Source: Oscillospiraceae bacterium (GTDB lineage Bacteria; Bacillota; Clostridia; Oscillospirales; Ruminococcaceae). Taken from it: a stretch of DNA of 48,383 bases. Below the pieces are notes generated by a model that made no database searches, was not told the DNA's origin, and worked only from the letters and a program-made list of their open reading frames with translations. Location of the stretch: the NCBI GenBank assembly GCA_030533325.1, contig JAUNJJ010000017.1:1-48383 (forward strand). Reading direction: 5' to 3'. Made by a program: the position numbers and the translations under genes. This document shows positions 1 to 9,177 of the stretch, piece by piece; position 1 is the stretch's first letter; each line of letters begins with the position of its first letter.

Positions 1-2
1 AA

Positions 3-1103
3 CTTGTACGCAGTGTATTCAAAGGAGTGCTGAAAACAAATCCGTCACTTGAATTTGCAGTACTGACAGGATGTCTGAGGATTTCAAAGGAAAGTATATT
101 TACAGGAATGAACAATCTGAAAGTGTATCCTGTAACAGAACAGATGTTTTCAGAATATTACGGATTTACTCAGGATGAAGTTAATAAAATAGCAGAATAC
201 TATAATCTTTCAGACAGACTTGATGAAATGAAAAGATGGTATGACGGGTATCTCTTCGGGAAAACGGAAATATATAATCCGTGGAGTATAATAAACTATA
301 TCAGCTCAGTACTTAACGGTAATGATATATCCTGCAAGGCCTACTGGATAAATACCAGCTCAAACAGTATAATTCGTCAGCTTATTGAACAGTCAGATGA
401 AAATACAAAGCAGAAGACAGAGAATCTGATAGTAGGCGGAAGCGTAAAGGCGATAATAAATGAAAATACAGTATATTCAGATTTGAATGTCAATAATGAT
501 GACATCTGGAGCTTTCTGCTTTTTACAGGATATCTTAAACAGATTAATTCAGAGTTTATTGATAAAAGAACTGTTTCAGAAATGGTAATACCTAATCTTG
601 AAGTTCTTACAGTTTATGAAGATACAATACAAAAATGGTTTGATGAAATAGTCAAAAATGAAAGAACACCAGAACTTCTTGGGTATTTCCTTGATGAAAA
701 ACCGGAAGAAGCACAGAAGGAGATAAACCGCTGGCTGAGAAAGAGCATAAGTTTTCATGATTATCTTGAAAATTTCTATCATGGATTTCTTCTTGGAGCA
801 ATAACCGGAAATAATGAATATGAAATAAAATCAAATCGTGAGAACGGAACCGGAAGAACAGATATAACAATCTGCAAATATCAGACCAGAGAAATTGCAG
901 TAATAATTGAAGTGAAGATAGCTGATACATTTAAGAAAATGGATACTATGTGTGATACAGCGCTTAAGCAGATACAAACGAGAAAGTATGCGGAACAGCT
1001 TACAGATGACTGTTATGAAAAAGTAATAAATTACGGAATAGCATTTTACGGAAAGGCTTGCAAAGTAAAGATGGGCGAGACCGTTTATGCACCTGAAGAC
1101 TGA
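3..1103 (+). CDS. AAA-ATPase-like / PD-(D/E)XK nuclease-superfamily protein, 5'-truncated by window edge
   Basis: The reading frame is open from base 3 with no plausible start, so the gene begins outside the window and only its C-terminal part (about 367 residues) is present. The GTG at 27 is internal, because the in-frame codons before it read LVRSVFKG and match the usual 'lid' region of AAA-ATPase-like proteins. The segment with F(A)VLTGCLRISKESIF and W(Y)DGY(L)FG is typical of the family paired with a C-terminal PD-(D/E)XK domain (Pfam AAA-ATPase_like plus PDDEXK_9). The nuclease-like core is visible near the end as GRTDI followed by IIEVKIAD (D...ExK). The biological role of these abundant proteins is unknown. 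It ends before a strong terminator at 1156. A second protein of similar architecture lies at 9178-10677 on the other strand. Family is confident, function is not. Confidence 0.8.
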   Translation, partial: LVRSVFKGVLKTNPSLEFAVLTGCLRISKESIFTGMNNLKVYPVTEQMFSEYYGFTQDEVNKIAEYYNLSDRLDEMKRWYDGYLFGKTEIYNPWSIINYISSVLNGNDISCKAYWINTSSNSIIRQLIEQSDENTKQKTENLIVGGSVKAIINENTVYSDLNVNNDDIWSFLLFTGYLKQINSEFIDKRTVSEMVIPNLEVLTVYEDTIQKWFDEIVKNERTPELLGYFLDEKPEEAQKEINRWLRKSISFHDYLENFYHGFLLGAITGNNEYEIKSNRENGTGRTDITICKYQTREIAVIIEVKIADTFKKMDTMCDTALKQIQTRKYAEQLTDDCYEKVINYGIAFYGKACKVKMGETVYAPED

Positions 1104-1155
1104 AAACAAAACCTTACTTTTCTTAATCAGATGAGGTGGTAATGTATATTAAAGC

Positions 1156-1192
1156 AAATGCACGTTTCAACTTACTGAAACGTGCATTTTTA
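1156..1192 (+). terminator. Intrinsic terminator after the truncated AAA/PD-(D/E)XK gene
   Basis: A perfect 14-bp stem (1156-1169 with 1176-1189), a 6-nt loop and a following T-rich run form a rho-independent terminator 53 bases after the stop codon. It may also limit readthrough from the convergent protease gene, whose stop is at 1227, but the T run is better on the plus strand. Confidence 0.85.
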
Positions 1193-1226
1193 TTATAAAT
1201 ACTGTTCGAATTTTTGATTTTATATC

Positions 1227-3602
1227 TTATTTTGGAGCTATGGTTATTCTGCATTTTCCGTCTGATATTTCTCCGACTGTTATGGAAATTCCAGGATCAA
1301 CAGTTTCTTTTCCTTCTGAATCATACCATCCGAATCCGGAAACGGAACTGTCAATGACACTTCCGGTATTAAATGCACCGTTACCGTCATTTACAAGTCT
1401 GATAAGTCTTCGTCCGTCATTGACTTCTGATGTATTCTCGTATTTGAAAAATTTCCAGAAACCATTGTCTTCAATCTCGGAACTCATATGATAAACACGT
1501 ACACCGGGATCAAATCCACTCCATGAAATATCAGTTACCCTGCTGTTGTTTTTTGTAAATGTCTGATATTCAATCACGAGATATTCGCCCTGATATTTCT
1601 GTCCGTTAGTATTGTAAGGAATAACAATGCAGCTGCCTGAATCAGTCTGAGCATCTTCAAGAATAAACTCTGCAGCTCCCATTGATCTGTCATATGTCAG
1701 TACCTGATTTTCTCTGTACCAGCCGAGAAGAAGTTTGGAAACAGCAGAAAAATCTGAAAAAGCATCCATATCCATAAGTTCAGTACCTGCCGGACCATGC
1801 ATTCCTTCAGTATCATTTCCTGTATAGAGATAGTAGTCAGGAAGTCCCATACAGTGTCCCAGTTCGTGCAGATAGCTGCTGTTAAAATTCGTGATGCTGA
1901 CCGGATCAGCGTTTCCTGTTATTATATGACCTGGTTTTACTCCGTCAACATAATATGTATCATCACCTAAAGGACCTGCGCACGGCCACCATTCATCATC
2001 TCCTGCAGCTGCAGGAAGAGTGAACAGAGTTGCATCTATCTGTCCGTCTCCGTTTTTGTCAAACTGGCTGAAATCAACAGAATCATTGAACGCTTCAAAG
2101 CATTCACGTGCAAGCTCGTTCTTATTTGTGGCATAGTATGCCGCTGATTTCTGGCAGGTATATGAAAATACCTTTCCAGTAAGATTCATCGCACCTTTGG
2201 ACGATCTTTCATAGAAAGCTGACATACTTTCAAAAGGATAATTTACGGAACTTTCATCTGCAGAACCAAAAGCTATTCTTTCAAGTTCCTCCGATGTATA
2301 TTTCTTTTCGTACTGACAGTCAGGAAAATCAAGATAAAAAACTACCAGAGATGCATCTCCCTGTGAGGAGATTGATGTTTCAATATTTTTTACGGTAGAT
2401 TCCACTAATTCATTTGTATCGGGTGAGGAAGAAACAGTCTCGCCTATAACAGCATTTTTGAGCAGTATATAATCAACTGCATTTACCAGGTTGTCATAGT
2501 TCAAATCAGCTGCTGTACCGTAATCTTCTGATATAACACCAGTAAAATATTTTGTGAAAAGCACTACGTCCTGTGCATTCACATTTCCGTCAGAGTTGAG
2601 GTCTCCCCGGATATCATTTTCCGGATTATCAGGAACAGTGGATTCAATATCAAATCTGCCAGGTTCATCCTTTATCATGCTCCACATGTATCTGAGAAGC
2701 CATCCGTCAAAGTCAGTTATTTCAGAGGATGAACCAGCCATCATAAGTGATCCGCCGTTTGACGTCGGAAATCCCCCTGGCGGAAAACCATCCGGTTCAC
2801 CTTCACCACCATAAAAGTCAGTAATTCCGAATCCATGTCCTATTTCATGTTCAAGCACATGTATCCCGTATCCGGAGAGCATATTCAGATATGCGGTATC
2901 TGAAAGACGCTGCCCCCAGTCTCCGCCGCATCCGCCTATTGCCGGAAATCCCTCTGTAGCCCACAGACACATATCAAATCTTTTGTCAGGACCTCCGGGA
3001 TACTCATATCCGGTCTCAGCGAAATGCTCAAATCTTGAGAGTTCCTTTGGTGGTACAGGTTCAAGATCAGGGATTGTCTCTGTTCCGTTTGAGGTATCAT
3101 ATGAAGAATCATATGGTATAGTTGATGTATATACAATCTCATCATCATGTCTGTCAGGTATTGATGATTCATCTATTACAGCCCATCCGGTAATTTTTAC
3201 ATCAATATGATCATACGGCCAGTTTTCATATCCTGCAAGATAATCGTTCCATGCATTGATACTGTCAGAAGCAAGTTTTTCCATCTGCTGTCGCTGTTCA
3301 TATGTAATAGTTTTGTAAGACTGCCATTTTACAACGAAATTAATGGTACCTTTTCCTGCGATTATCTGATCAAAGATTGTATTACGTCTTTCCGTGGATT
3401 TTTCGTTCTGAATCCTGTTGGTCCATATCCAGTCAGCTGCAAACTTATAGTTTTCAGGCATGTCTGCAATTGTAAGTCCTGCAGTCTGTGCCGCGGAAAC
3501 CGGAATGTCATGAGTACTTTCAGTATCCTGAATATAAACAGCACTTCCGGCCATGATAACTGCACATATCATGGCAGCAGATTTTCTAAAGAAACGGTTC
3601 AT
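1227..3602 (-). CDS. Secreted protein with two zinc-metalloprotease motifs and an internal dockerin
   Basis: A 791-aa protein with an N-terminal signal peptide (basic NRFFRK then a hydrophobic stretch to about residue 23). The N-terminal half carries a zincin motif HEIGHGFGITD at about 252-262. A dockerin-like pair of calcium loops follows at about 332-385 (GDLNSDGNVNAQD and ADLNYDNLVNAVD). The C-terminal half is an M6 (immune inhibitor A-like) peptidase with HELGHCMGLPD at about 579-589 and an EF-hand-like DKNGDGQID at about 515. Dockerins normally anchor enzymes to cohesins of a cellulosome scaffold, so the protein is probably displayed outside the cell as a complex-bound protease. Having the dockerin in the middle with a catalytic motif on each side is unusual, since dockerins are generally terminal. 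Its own promoter lies at 3675-3703 and the RBS is AAAGGAGA before the ATG. Substrate is unknown, and the N-terminal zincin family was not identified. Confidence 0.85.
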   Translation of the reverse strand: MNRFFRKSAAMICAVIMAGSAVYIQDTESTHDIPVSAAQTAGLTIADMPENYKFAADWIWTNRIQNEKSTERRNTIFDQIIAGKGTINFVVKWQSYKTITYEQRQQMEKLASDSINAWNDYLAGYENWPYDHIDVKITGWAVIDESSIPDRHDDEIVYTSTIPYDSSYDTSNGTETIPDLEPVPPKELSRFEHFAETGYEYPGGPDKRFDMCLWATEGFPAIGGCGGDWGQRLSDTAYLNMLSGYGIHVLEHEIGHGFGITDFYGGEGEPDGFPPGGFPTSNGGSLMMAGSSSEITDFDGWLLRYMWSMIKDEPGRFDIESTVPDNPENDIRGDLNSDGNVNAQDVVLFTKYFTGVISEDYGTAADLNYDNLVNAVDYILLKNAVIGETVSSSPDTNELVESTVKNIETSISSQGDASLVVFYLDFPDCQYEKKYTSEELERIAFGSADESSVNYPFESMSAFYERSSKGAMNLTGKVFSYTCQKSAAYYATNKNELARECFEAFNDSVDFSQFDKNGDGQIDATLFTLPAAAGDDEWWPCAGPLGDDTYYVDGVKPGHIITGNADPVSITNFNSSYLHELGHCMGLPDYYLYTGNDTEGMHGPAGTELMDMDAFSDFSAVSKLLLGWYRENQVLTYDRSMGAAEFILEDAQTDSGSCIVIPYNTNGQKYQGEYLVIEYQTFTKNNSRVTDISWSGFDPGVRVYHMSSEIEDNGFWKFFKYENTSEVNDGRRLIRLVNDGNGAFNTGSVIDSSVSGFGWYDSEGKETVDPGISITVGEISDGKCRITIAPK

Positions 3603-3674
3603 TTTTTATTTCTCCTTTTTACTTAATATATCGATTCACATCCGAACATCTGTTGTGTTAATCTATCATGTATA

Positions 3675-3703
3675 ATTTTACACTTAAAATATATTAATTT
3701 CAA
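3675..3703 (-). promoter_or_regulatory. Promoter of the dockerin protease gene
   Basis: On the minus strand TTGAAA (3698-3703) is followed after exactly 17 bases by TAAAAT (3675-3680). The start codon of the protease is 72 bases downstream of the -10, leaving an untranslated leader of about 65 bases. Confidence 0.6.
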
Positions 3704-3859
3704 TGCATTTTTTAACCAAATTCATTAACTTTTCAATCATTTATACAAAAACAGTAATTAGCGGAGGAGTAATCATATTATCACTGTAATTGCACAACAC
3801 ATTTTATTAAAATATGCATTTTTTCTTAAAAAAACTCATATGTTTTTTGTTTTTTTCTG

Positions 3860-3888
3860 TTGAAAATAAGCGAGTTTTATGGTATAAT
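3860..3888 (+). promoter_or_regulatory. Promoter of the vanY-like/glgB/glgX genes
   Basis: TTGAAA (3860-3865), a 17-base spacer and TATAAT (3883-3888) make a near-consensus sigma-A promoter 38 bases before the ATG of the carboxypeptidase gene. The next two genes have no separate promoter that I can see, so it may serve all three. Confidence 0.75.
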
Positions 3889-3926
3889 TACAATGTGTAT
3901 TTTTTAAAAAAGGATGATAATAAAAA

Positions 3927-5093
3927 ATGAAAGCAAAAGTGATTATATCAGCTGCGTCAATGCTCCTTCTTATTGCAGCCGGAGTGCTGTTAGCTGTTAA
4001 AAATAATATAACTCCAAAAAATAACAGAACAAATGAAGTTTCAGAAACTGAAGAGGCTTCAGTAACTGAGGCAATTACTGAAGAACCGTATATTCCGCCT
4101 GTGTTTGTGGAATGCAGTTCAGAAGATATACACCGGGGAAGTCTTATTCTTGTAAACAGAAAATATGCCTACAAGGAAGGCAGCAACCCTGATCTTGCAA
4201 ATATTTATTCGATGAAAAGTGATTCATACAAGGTAAATACCGTTGATATGAGACTTGATAAAAATATGATTCTTGCTATGAATTCAATGCTTGATGATTT
4301 TAAGGCCGCTACAGGAATTACTGATGTTCTTGCAAACAGCGGATACCGCTCATACAGCGAACAGCAGATAATGTATGAAAATGACCTTGAAACAACAGGA
4401 CTTTCAGAGTCGGAGCTTGTAGCACCTCCGGGAAACAGTGAACATCATACAGGATACGCAATGGACTTTGCGATAGATGACGGATATTCTTATCCGGCAC
4501 TTAAGAATGAAGAAGACTATACATGGATTTATGACAATGCCCATAAGTACGGGATGATACTCAGGTATACGGAGCAGAACAAGCATATAACAGGATATAT
4601 GGCAGAATCATGGCACTTCAGATACGTCGGTCCTGTACATGCTTCCCTTATAAGGCAGATGGGAGTGGCGTATGAGGAATATGTAGGATTTCTTAAGGAT
4701 TTTACATTTGACAGACCACTTGAGTACAAATACAGCGATGATGAATTTTATATGATTTATTATGTTCCGGCAGATATGGAATCAGGAAAAACGGAAATTC
4801 CTATTACATTTGAAGCTTACGGAGACAAGGACAGATATTCTATATCCGGAAACAATTCCGACGGATTTATCGTTACTCTCAGAATTGATGAACTTTCTGA
4901 TGATTATGATGATTCATATCTGTATATGTTTAATCCTATTCAGGAAAATGTTCCGGTGGATGATTTTGTTTCTGAAGAACCGGTTCAGGAAGAGGCGGCA
5001 TCTGATGAACCCGGACAGGAAGAATCTGATGAGGCGCAGAATCAGGAAGAAACTCAGCCTGGAAATGCTGAAAACGCTGAAGAAGGCTGGTAA
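3927..5093 (+). CDS. D-alanyl-D-alanine carboxypeptidase, VanY/M15B family, membrane-anchored
   Basis: A 388-aa protein with an N-terminal hydrophobic segment (about 5-24) that acts as a signal or membrane anchor, a Thr/Glu-rich spacer to about 55, and an M15B peptidase domain at about 75-240. The zinc-binding signature SEHHTGYAMD lies at 171-180 and the second histidine signature is in ESWHFRYVG (W229, H230). SGYRSYSEQQ at about 138 is also characteristic. Enzymes of this family trim the terminal D-Ala from peptidoglycan stem peptides. About 100 residues follow the catalytic domain, and the last 40 are very rich in Glu and Gln, likely an extracellular low-complexity tail. There is no vancomycin-resistance cluster here, so a cell-wall maintenance role is likelier than resistance. 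The glgB start lies only 18 bases downstream. Confidence 0.88.
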   Translation: MKAKVIISAASMLLLIAAGVLLAVKNNITPKNNRTNEVSETEEASVTEAITEEPYIPPVFVECSSEDIHRGSLILVNRKYAYKEGSNPDLANIYSMKSDSYKVNTVDMRLDKNMILAMNSMLDDFKAATGITDVLANSGYRSYSEQQIMYENDLETTGLSESELVAPPGNSEHHTGYAMDFAIDDGYSYPALKNEEDYTWIYDNAHKYGMILRYTEQNKHITGYMAESWHFRYVGPVHASLIRQMGVAYEEYVGFLKDFTFDRPLEYKYSDDEFYMIYYVPADMESGKTEIPITFEAYGDKDRYSISGNNSDGFIVTLRIDELSDDYDDSYLYMFNPIQENVPVDDFVSEEPVQEEAASDEPGQEESDEAQNQEETQPGNAENAEEGW

Positions 5094-5111
5094 AAAACGA
5101 GGTGTTTGTTT

Positions 5112-6920
5112 ATGATATTGCAGGATTTTTATGACGGAAAGGCATTTGACGCCTATGAATTTTTCGGGGCACATATGGAAAACGGAAGGATTGTTTTCAG
5201 AACATATGCACCGAATGCAGGAAAGATTTCCGTTATCGGTGATTTTAACGGATGGCAGGGCGAGATGATGACACAGGAAGGCCGGAGCGGTGTATTTACA
5301 TTTGTTTCTGATAAGGCGAAGTTCGGCAGCCTGTACAAATTTCAGATAACATACAGTGACGGAAATGTTGTCGATCACTGCGATCCGTATGGATTCGGTA
5401 TGGAACTTCGTCCGGCAAATGCTTCGGTTGTCACTGACCTTAGCGGATTTCAGTGGCATGACAGCAGCTGGCTTGAAAAAAGAACAAGAAACTTTAATTC
5501 TCCTATGAGTATTTATGAGGTTCATCTTGGCTCATGGCACACAAATCCGGATGATGAAAACGGATGGTACAGCTATTCCGAAATAGCGGACAGGCTGATT
5601 TCATATGTTAAGGAAAGCGGATTTACACATATCGAGTTTATGCCTCTTTCAGAGCATCCGGCTGACGAATCATGGGGATACCAGAACACAGGATTCTACA
5701 GTCCTACATCAAGATACGGAAAAGCAAAAGAGCTTATGGAACTTGTTGACAAATGTCATATGAATGGCATAGGCGTAATTATGGATTTTGTTCCGGTTCA
5801 CTTTGCAATTGACGGTTACGGACTCAATTATTATGACGGTTCATATCTTTACAGTCTGCCGAATAATGATGTCGGAAACAGTGAGTGGGGAACACTCAAC
5901 TTCAATCATTCAAGAAGAGAGGTTGCATGTTTTCTTCAGTCATGTGCCAATTACTGGCTTAAGGAATATCACTTTGACGGAATACGCATGGATGCTATCA
6001 GCCGTGCAATCTACTGGAGCGGAGATCCGAACAGAGGTGTAAATGAGAACGCAGTTTCATTCATGTCAAAGATGAATGCTGGTCTTCATGATCTTCATCC
6101 TACAGCCATGCTTATTGCAGAAGACAGCACGTCATTTATTAAAGTTACAGCATCTACCGAATACGGCGGTCTGGGATTTGACTACAAGTGGGATCTTGGC
6201 TGGATGAATGATACTCTTGAGTATTTCAAGGTTCCTCCGGCTTACAGACCGGATCATTACTACCAGCTTATTTTTTCAATGGAGTATTTTTTCAGTGAGC
6301 ATTTTATACTTTCATTTTCCCATGATGAAGTTGTTCACGGAAAGGCAACTATTGCCCAGAAAATGTGGGGAGACTATGATAAAAAGTTCCCTCAGCTCAG
6401 AGCTTTGTACATGTACATGTTTGCCCATCCGGGCAAGAAGCTTAACTTTATGGGCAACGAAATTGCTCAGTTTCGCGAATGGGATGAGAAACGTGAGCAG
6501 GACTGGGATATTCTTAAATATCCGGTTCATGACAGTTTCCGCAGATATTTCACTGACCTGAACAAAATCTATACCGGATACCCGGCTCTTCACATAGACG
6601 AATTTAATGACAATAATTTCAGATGGCTTGAATCACATGCCCGTGAAAAATCGGTTTATATTTTTGAAACAGGAATGGGAAATAAAAAGATTATTTCTGC
6701 ATTTAATTTCTCTGACAATGACTATTCTGACTATTCATTTGATGCAGCAGGAAACAGAAAAATAACTGAACTTATAAGCAGTGACTATGATTATTACAGC
6801 GGTTCAACACGCAGAGGAGAGGAACGAATTTCTATAATCTACAGCCAGAAGGAGAATTATTCGAAAATTACAGTTCACCTTCCGCCTTTTACAGGAATAA
6901 TGTATCTGTCAGAGGAATAA
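5112..6920 (+). CDS. glgB: 1,4-alpha-glucan branching enzyme
   Basis: GlgB makes alpha-1,6 branches in glycogen by cutting and transferring alpha-1,4 chains. I place the start at the ATG at 5112 because GAGGTG at 5099-5104 sits 7 bases upstream; a TTG two codons earlier is too close to that site. The 602-aa protein has an N-terminal CBM48-like beta domain (about 15-110: FRTYAPNAGKISVIGDFN) and a GH13 subfamily-9 barrel. Predicted catalytic residues are the nucleophile D294 (FDGIRMDA), acid/base E337 (LIAEDS) and transition-state D405 (SHDEVVHG). The length is near the short end of the family. It is followed 34 bases later by glgX, so the two glycogen genes are probably co-transcribed. Confidence 0.95.
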   Translation: MILQDFYDGKAFDAYEFFGAHMENGRIVFRTYAPNAGKISVIGDFNGWQGEMMTQEGRSGVFTFVSDKAKFGSLYKFQITYSDGNVVDHCDPYGFGMELRPANASVVTDLSGFQWHDSSWLEKRTRNFNSPMSIYEVHLGSWHTNPDDENGWYSYSEIADRLISYVKESGFTHIEFMPLSEHPADESWGYQNTGFYSPTSRYGKAKELMELVDKCHMNGIGVIMDFVPVHFAIDGYGLNYYDGSYLYSLPNNDVGNSEWGTLNFNHSRREVACFLQSCANYWLKEYHFDGIRMDAISRAIYWSGDPNRGVNENAVSFMSKMNAGLHDLHPTAMLIAEDSTSFIKVTASTEYGGLGFDYKWDLGWMNDTLEYFKVPPAYRPDHYYQLIFSMEYFFSEHFILSFSHDEVVHGKATIAQKMWGDYDKKFPQLRALYMYMFAHPGKKLNFMGNEIAQFREWDEKREQDWDILKYPVHDSFRRYFTDLNKIYTGYPALHIDEFNDNNFRWLESHAREKSVYIFETGMGNKKIISAFNFSDNDYSDYSFDAAGNRKITELISSDYDYYSGSTRRGEERISIIYSQKENYSKITVHLPPFTGIMYLSEE

Positions 6921-6954
6921 TATATCAGTAATTCAAGAAAAAGGGGTTTATATT

Positions 6955-9090
6955 TTGAAGTATTTATTAGCGAATGAAAAAAAGCCATTACCACCGATTC
7001 ACGAGATAAGCGGGTTTAAAGTGCGTCCGGGTTTTTATCTGATAAATGGTGCAACAGCTATTCAGAACGGAGTGAATTTTACAATACATTCCTACAGCGC
7101 CACATCATGTGAGCTTTTGCTTTTCAGGAGACACGAAACCGAACCTTATGCCGTTCTGAAATTTCCGGAGTCATACCGTGTAGGAAATACTTTCTCAATG
7201 ATTGTTTTTGATATTGACATCACTGAGTTTGAGTATGCTTACAGAATGGATGGTCCCTACGATAAAGCAAAGGGACTTATTTTCAACAAGGATGCGTATC
7301 TTCTTGACCCGTATGCAAGAGCGGTTACCGGTCAGGCTGACTGGGGTATAAAGACAAAGCAGAAGAGAAATGTCTACCGTGCCCGTGTTGTTGATGATAC
7401 ATTTGACTGGGGAGATTCGGAACAGCCTCATCTCCGTTTCCGCGACCTTATCATATATGAACTCCATGTGCGCGGTTTTACCTATGACACCTCCTCAGGT
7501 GTTCAGGATTACAGGAGAGGAACATTTGCCGGTATAAAGGATAAAATTCCTTATCTCAAAAAGCTGGGTGTCAATGCAGTTGAACTTATGCCTATCTTTG
7601 AATTCGATGAGATGGAGGATGTCCGTGTTGTTGACGGAACAACCCTTTACAATTACTGGGGATACAATACTGTGGGATTTTTCGCTCCAAATACAGGTTA
7701 TACTTCAGAAAGGGAGCATAACCATGAAGGACGTGAGCTTAAAACATTAATAAAGGAACTCCATGAAAACGGAATAGAGGTAATACTCGACGTTGTTTTC
7801 AATCATACTGCTGAGGGAGATGAGAGAGGTCCGGTATTTTCATTTAAGGGGATAGACAATAATATCTACTACCTGCTTACTCCGGAAGGACACTATTATA
7901 ATTTCAGCGGCTGCGGAAATTCACTTAACTGCAATCATCCGATTGTGCATCAGTTTATTCTTGACTGTCTCAGGCACTGGGTAATTGACTACAGAATTGA
8001 CGGATTCAGATTTGACCTTGCAGCGATTATGGGAAGAAATGAAGACGGTTCACCTATGAAGAATCCGCCTATCCTCGAGGCTCTTGCATTTGATCCTATC
8101 CTTGGAAAGGTAAAACTGATTGCTGAGGCATGGGATGCAGGTGGTCTCTATCAGGTTGGAAGTTTCCCTTCATACAAGAGATGGGCAGAGTGGAACGGAA
8201 AATACCGTGATGATATTCGCTGCTTCCTCAAGGGCGACGGCGGAATGGCAAGAAATGCTGTCATAAGAATTACCGGCTCCCAGGATCTTTATAATCCTGA
8301 CAGGAGAGGAAACAATGCTTCTGTAAACTTCATAACATGTCATGACGGATTTACACTTTATGATCTTTATGCATATAATGAAAAACACAATGAGAAAAAC
8401 GGTTGGAACAATACAGACGGTGACAACGGAAACAACAGCTGGAACTGCGGAATAGAAGGCGAAACCGATGATCCTACAGTTCTTTCGCTCAGAAAGCGTC
8501 TGAGAAAAAATGCCTTTGCCGTACTCATGTGCAGCCGTGGTGCCGCAATGTTCCTTGCCGGTGATGAATTCTGCAATACTCAGTTCGGAAACAACAATGC
8601 GTACTGTCAGGACAATATCACCTCATGGCTTGACTGGAGCAGGCTTGAAAAGTACAGCGATATGTTCGAATTCTGCAGATTTATGATACATTTCAGAATG
8701 TCTCATAACGTAATCAGAAGAAAAACCAATCAGGCACTGTGCGGATATCCGGATATAAGCGTACACAACGGAAGTGCGTGGAATGAAAATTTCAGCCATG
8801 ATACCAGACTTGTCGGCGTAATGTATTCAGGCCGTACAACAGATGATACTGACGATGATATGGTCCTTATTCTTATAAATACTTTCTGGGAAAACCAGAC
8901 CATGCGTTTGCCTGACCTTCCGCAGAATTTTTCATGGAATGTAGCGATGGACACATGGTTCGACCACGAGGAAGGAACGGATTACAACCAGCTTACCGAG
9001 AGATATGACTCAAATATCGTCATTAAGCCGAGATCGGTTATTATTCTCAATTCAAAAAGAAATGATCTTGCTGTAAGGGAAGAGCAGTGA
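6955..9090 (+). CDS. glgX: Glycogen debranching enzyme (GlgX/isoamylase type, GH13)
   Basis: A 711-aa GH13 protein of the isoamylase/GlgX subfamily, which hydrolyses alpha-1,6 branch linkages in glycogen. The TTG at 6955 is taken as the start because AAGGGGT lies about 8 bases upstream and no ATG fits. An N-terminal CBM48-like domain (about 15-150) precedes the barrel. The YNYWGYN motif (about 237) is the form seen in GlgX and isoamylase, as opposed to the YNWGYDP of type I pullulanases. Predicted catalytic residues are D354 (GFRFDLAA), E391 (IAEAWD) and D464 (CHDGFT). The C-terminal beta domain ends near 700. With glgB it covers branching and debranching; glgA, glgC and glgP are not in this window. 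A perfect terminator follows. Confidence 0.92.
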   Translation: MKYLLANEKKPLPPIHEISGFKVRPGFYLINGATAIQNGVNFTIHSYSATSCELLLFRRHETEPYAVLKFPESYRVGNTFSMIVFDIDITEFEYAYRMDGPYDKAKGLIFNKDAYLLDPYARAVTGQADWGIKTKQKRNVYRARVVDDTFDWGDSEQPHLRFRDLIIYELHVRGFTYDTSSGVQDYRRGTFAGIKDKIPYLKKLGVNAVELMPIFEFDEMEDVRVVDGTTLYNYWGYNTVGFFAPNTGYTSEREHNHEGRELKTLIKELHENGIEVILDVVFNHTAEGDERGPVFSFKGIDNNIYYLLTPEGHYYNFSGCGNSLNCNHPIVHQFILDCLRHWVIDYRIDGFRFDLAAIMGRNEDGSPMKNPPILEALAFDPILGKVKLIAEAWDAGGLYQVGSFPSYKRWAEWNGKYRDDIRCFLKGDGGMARNAVIRITGSQDLYNPDRRGNNASVNFITCHDGFTLYDLYAYNEKHNEKNGWNNTDGDNGNNSWNCGIEGETDDPTVLSLRKRLRKNAFAVLMCSRGAAMFLAGDEFCNTQFGNNNAYCQDNITSWLDWSRLEKYSDMFEFCRFMIHFRMSHNVIRRKTNQALCGYPDISVHNGSAWNENFSHDTRLVGVMYSGRTTDDTDDDMVLILINTFWENQTMRLPDLPQNFSWNVAMDTWFDHEEGTDYNQLTERYDSNIVIKPRSVIILNSKRNDLAVREEQ

Positions 9091-9103
9091 GATGATAATA
9101 CAC

Positions 9104-9150
9104 AAAAAGGATACGTAACGATTAGCGAAATTACGTATCCTTTTTATTTT
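9104..9150 (+). terminator. Intrinsic terminator after glgX
   Basis: A perfect 15-bp stem (9104-9118 with 9131-9145), a 12-nt loop and a T-rich tail lie 13 bases after the glgX stop. The A run at the left foot could let it work weakly on the minus strand for the convergent gene ending at 9178. Confidence 0.9.
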
Positions 9151-9177
9151 ATATCAGGTTTGCTGTGATAACAGAAT

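Larger units (their letters stand above)
3603..3926. other. Divergent intergenic region between protease and VanY-like genes
   Basis: This 324-base AT-rich gap holds two outward-facing sigma-A-type promoters, annotated separately. A GGAGGAG at about 3763 looks like a ribosome binding site but is not followed by a normal start codon. Nothing else was seen here. Confidence 0.6.

Noticed and set aside
1152-1210. Short frame of 18 codons beginning ATG at 1143 after GAGGTGG
   Set aside because: It lies over the terminator hairpin of the upstream gene, has a low-complexity product and no independent promoter.
3758-3800. GGAGGAG resembling a strong ribosome binding site in the protease-vanY gap
   Set aside because: No ATG, GTG or TTG lies at a suitable distance; only ATT follows, and the real vanY start has its own RBS.
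3927-5093. Part of a vancomycin-resistance cluster because of the VanY motif
   Set aside because: No vanH, vanA-type ligase, vanX or two-component genes lie nearby; stand-alone VanY-like carboxypeptidases are common.
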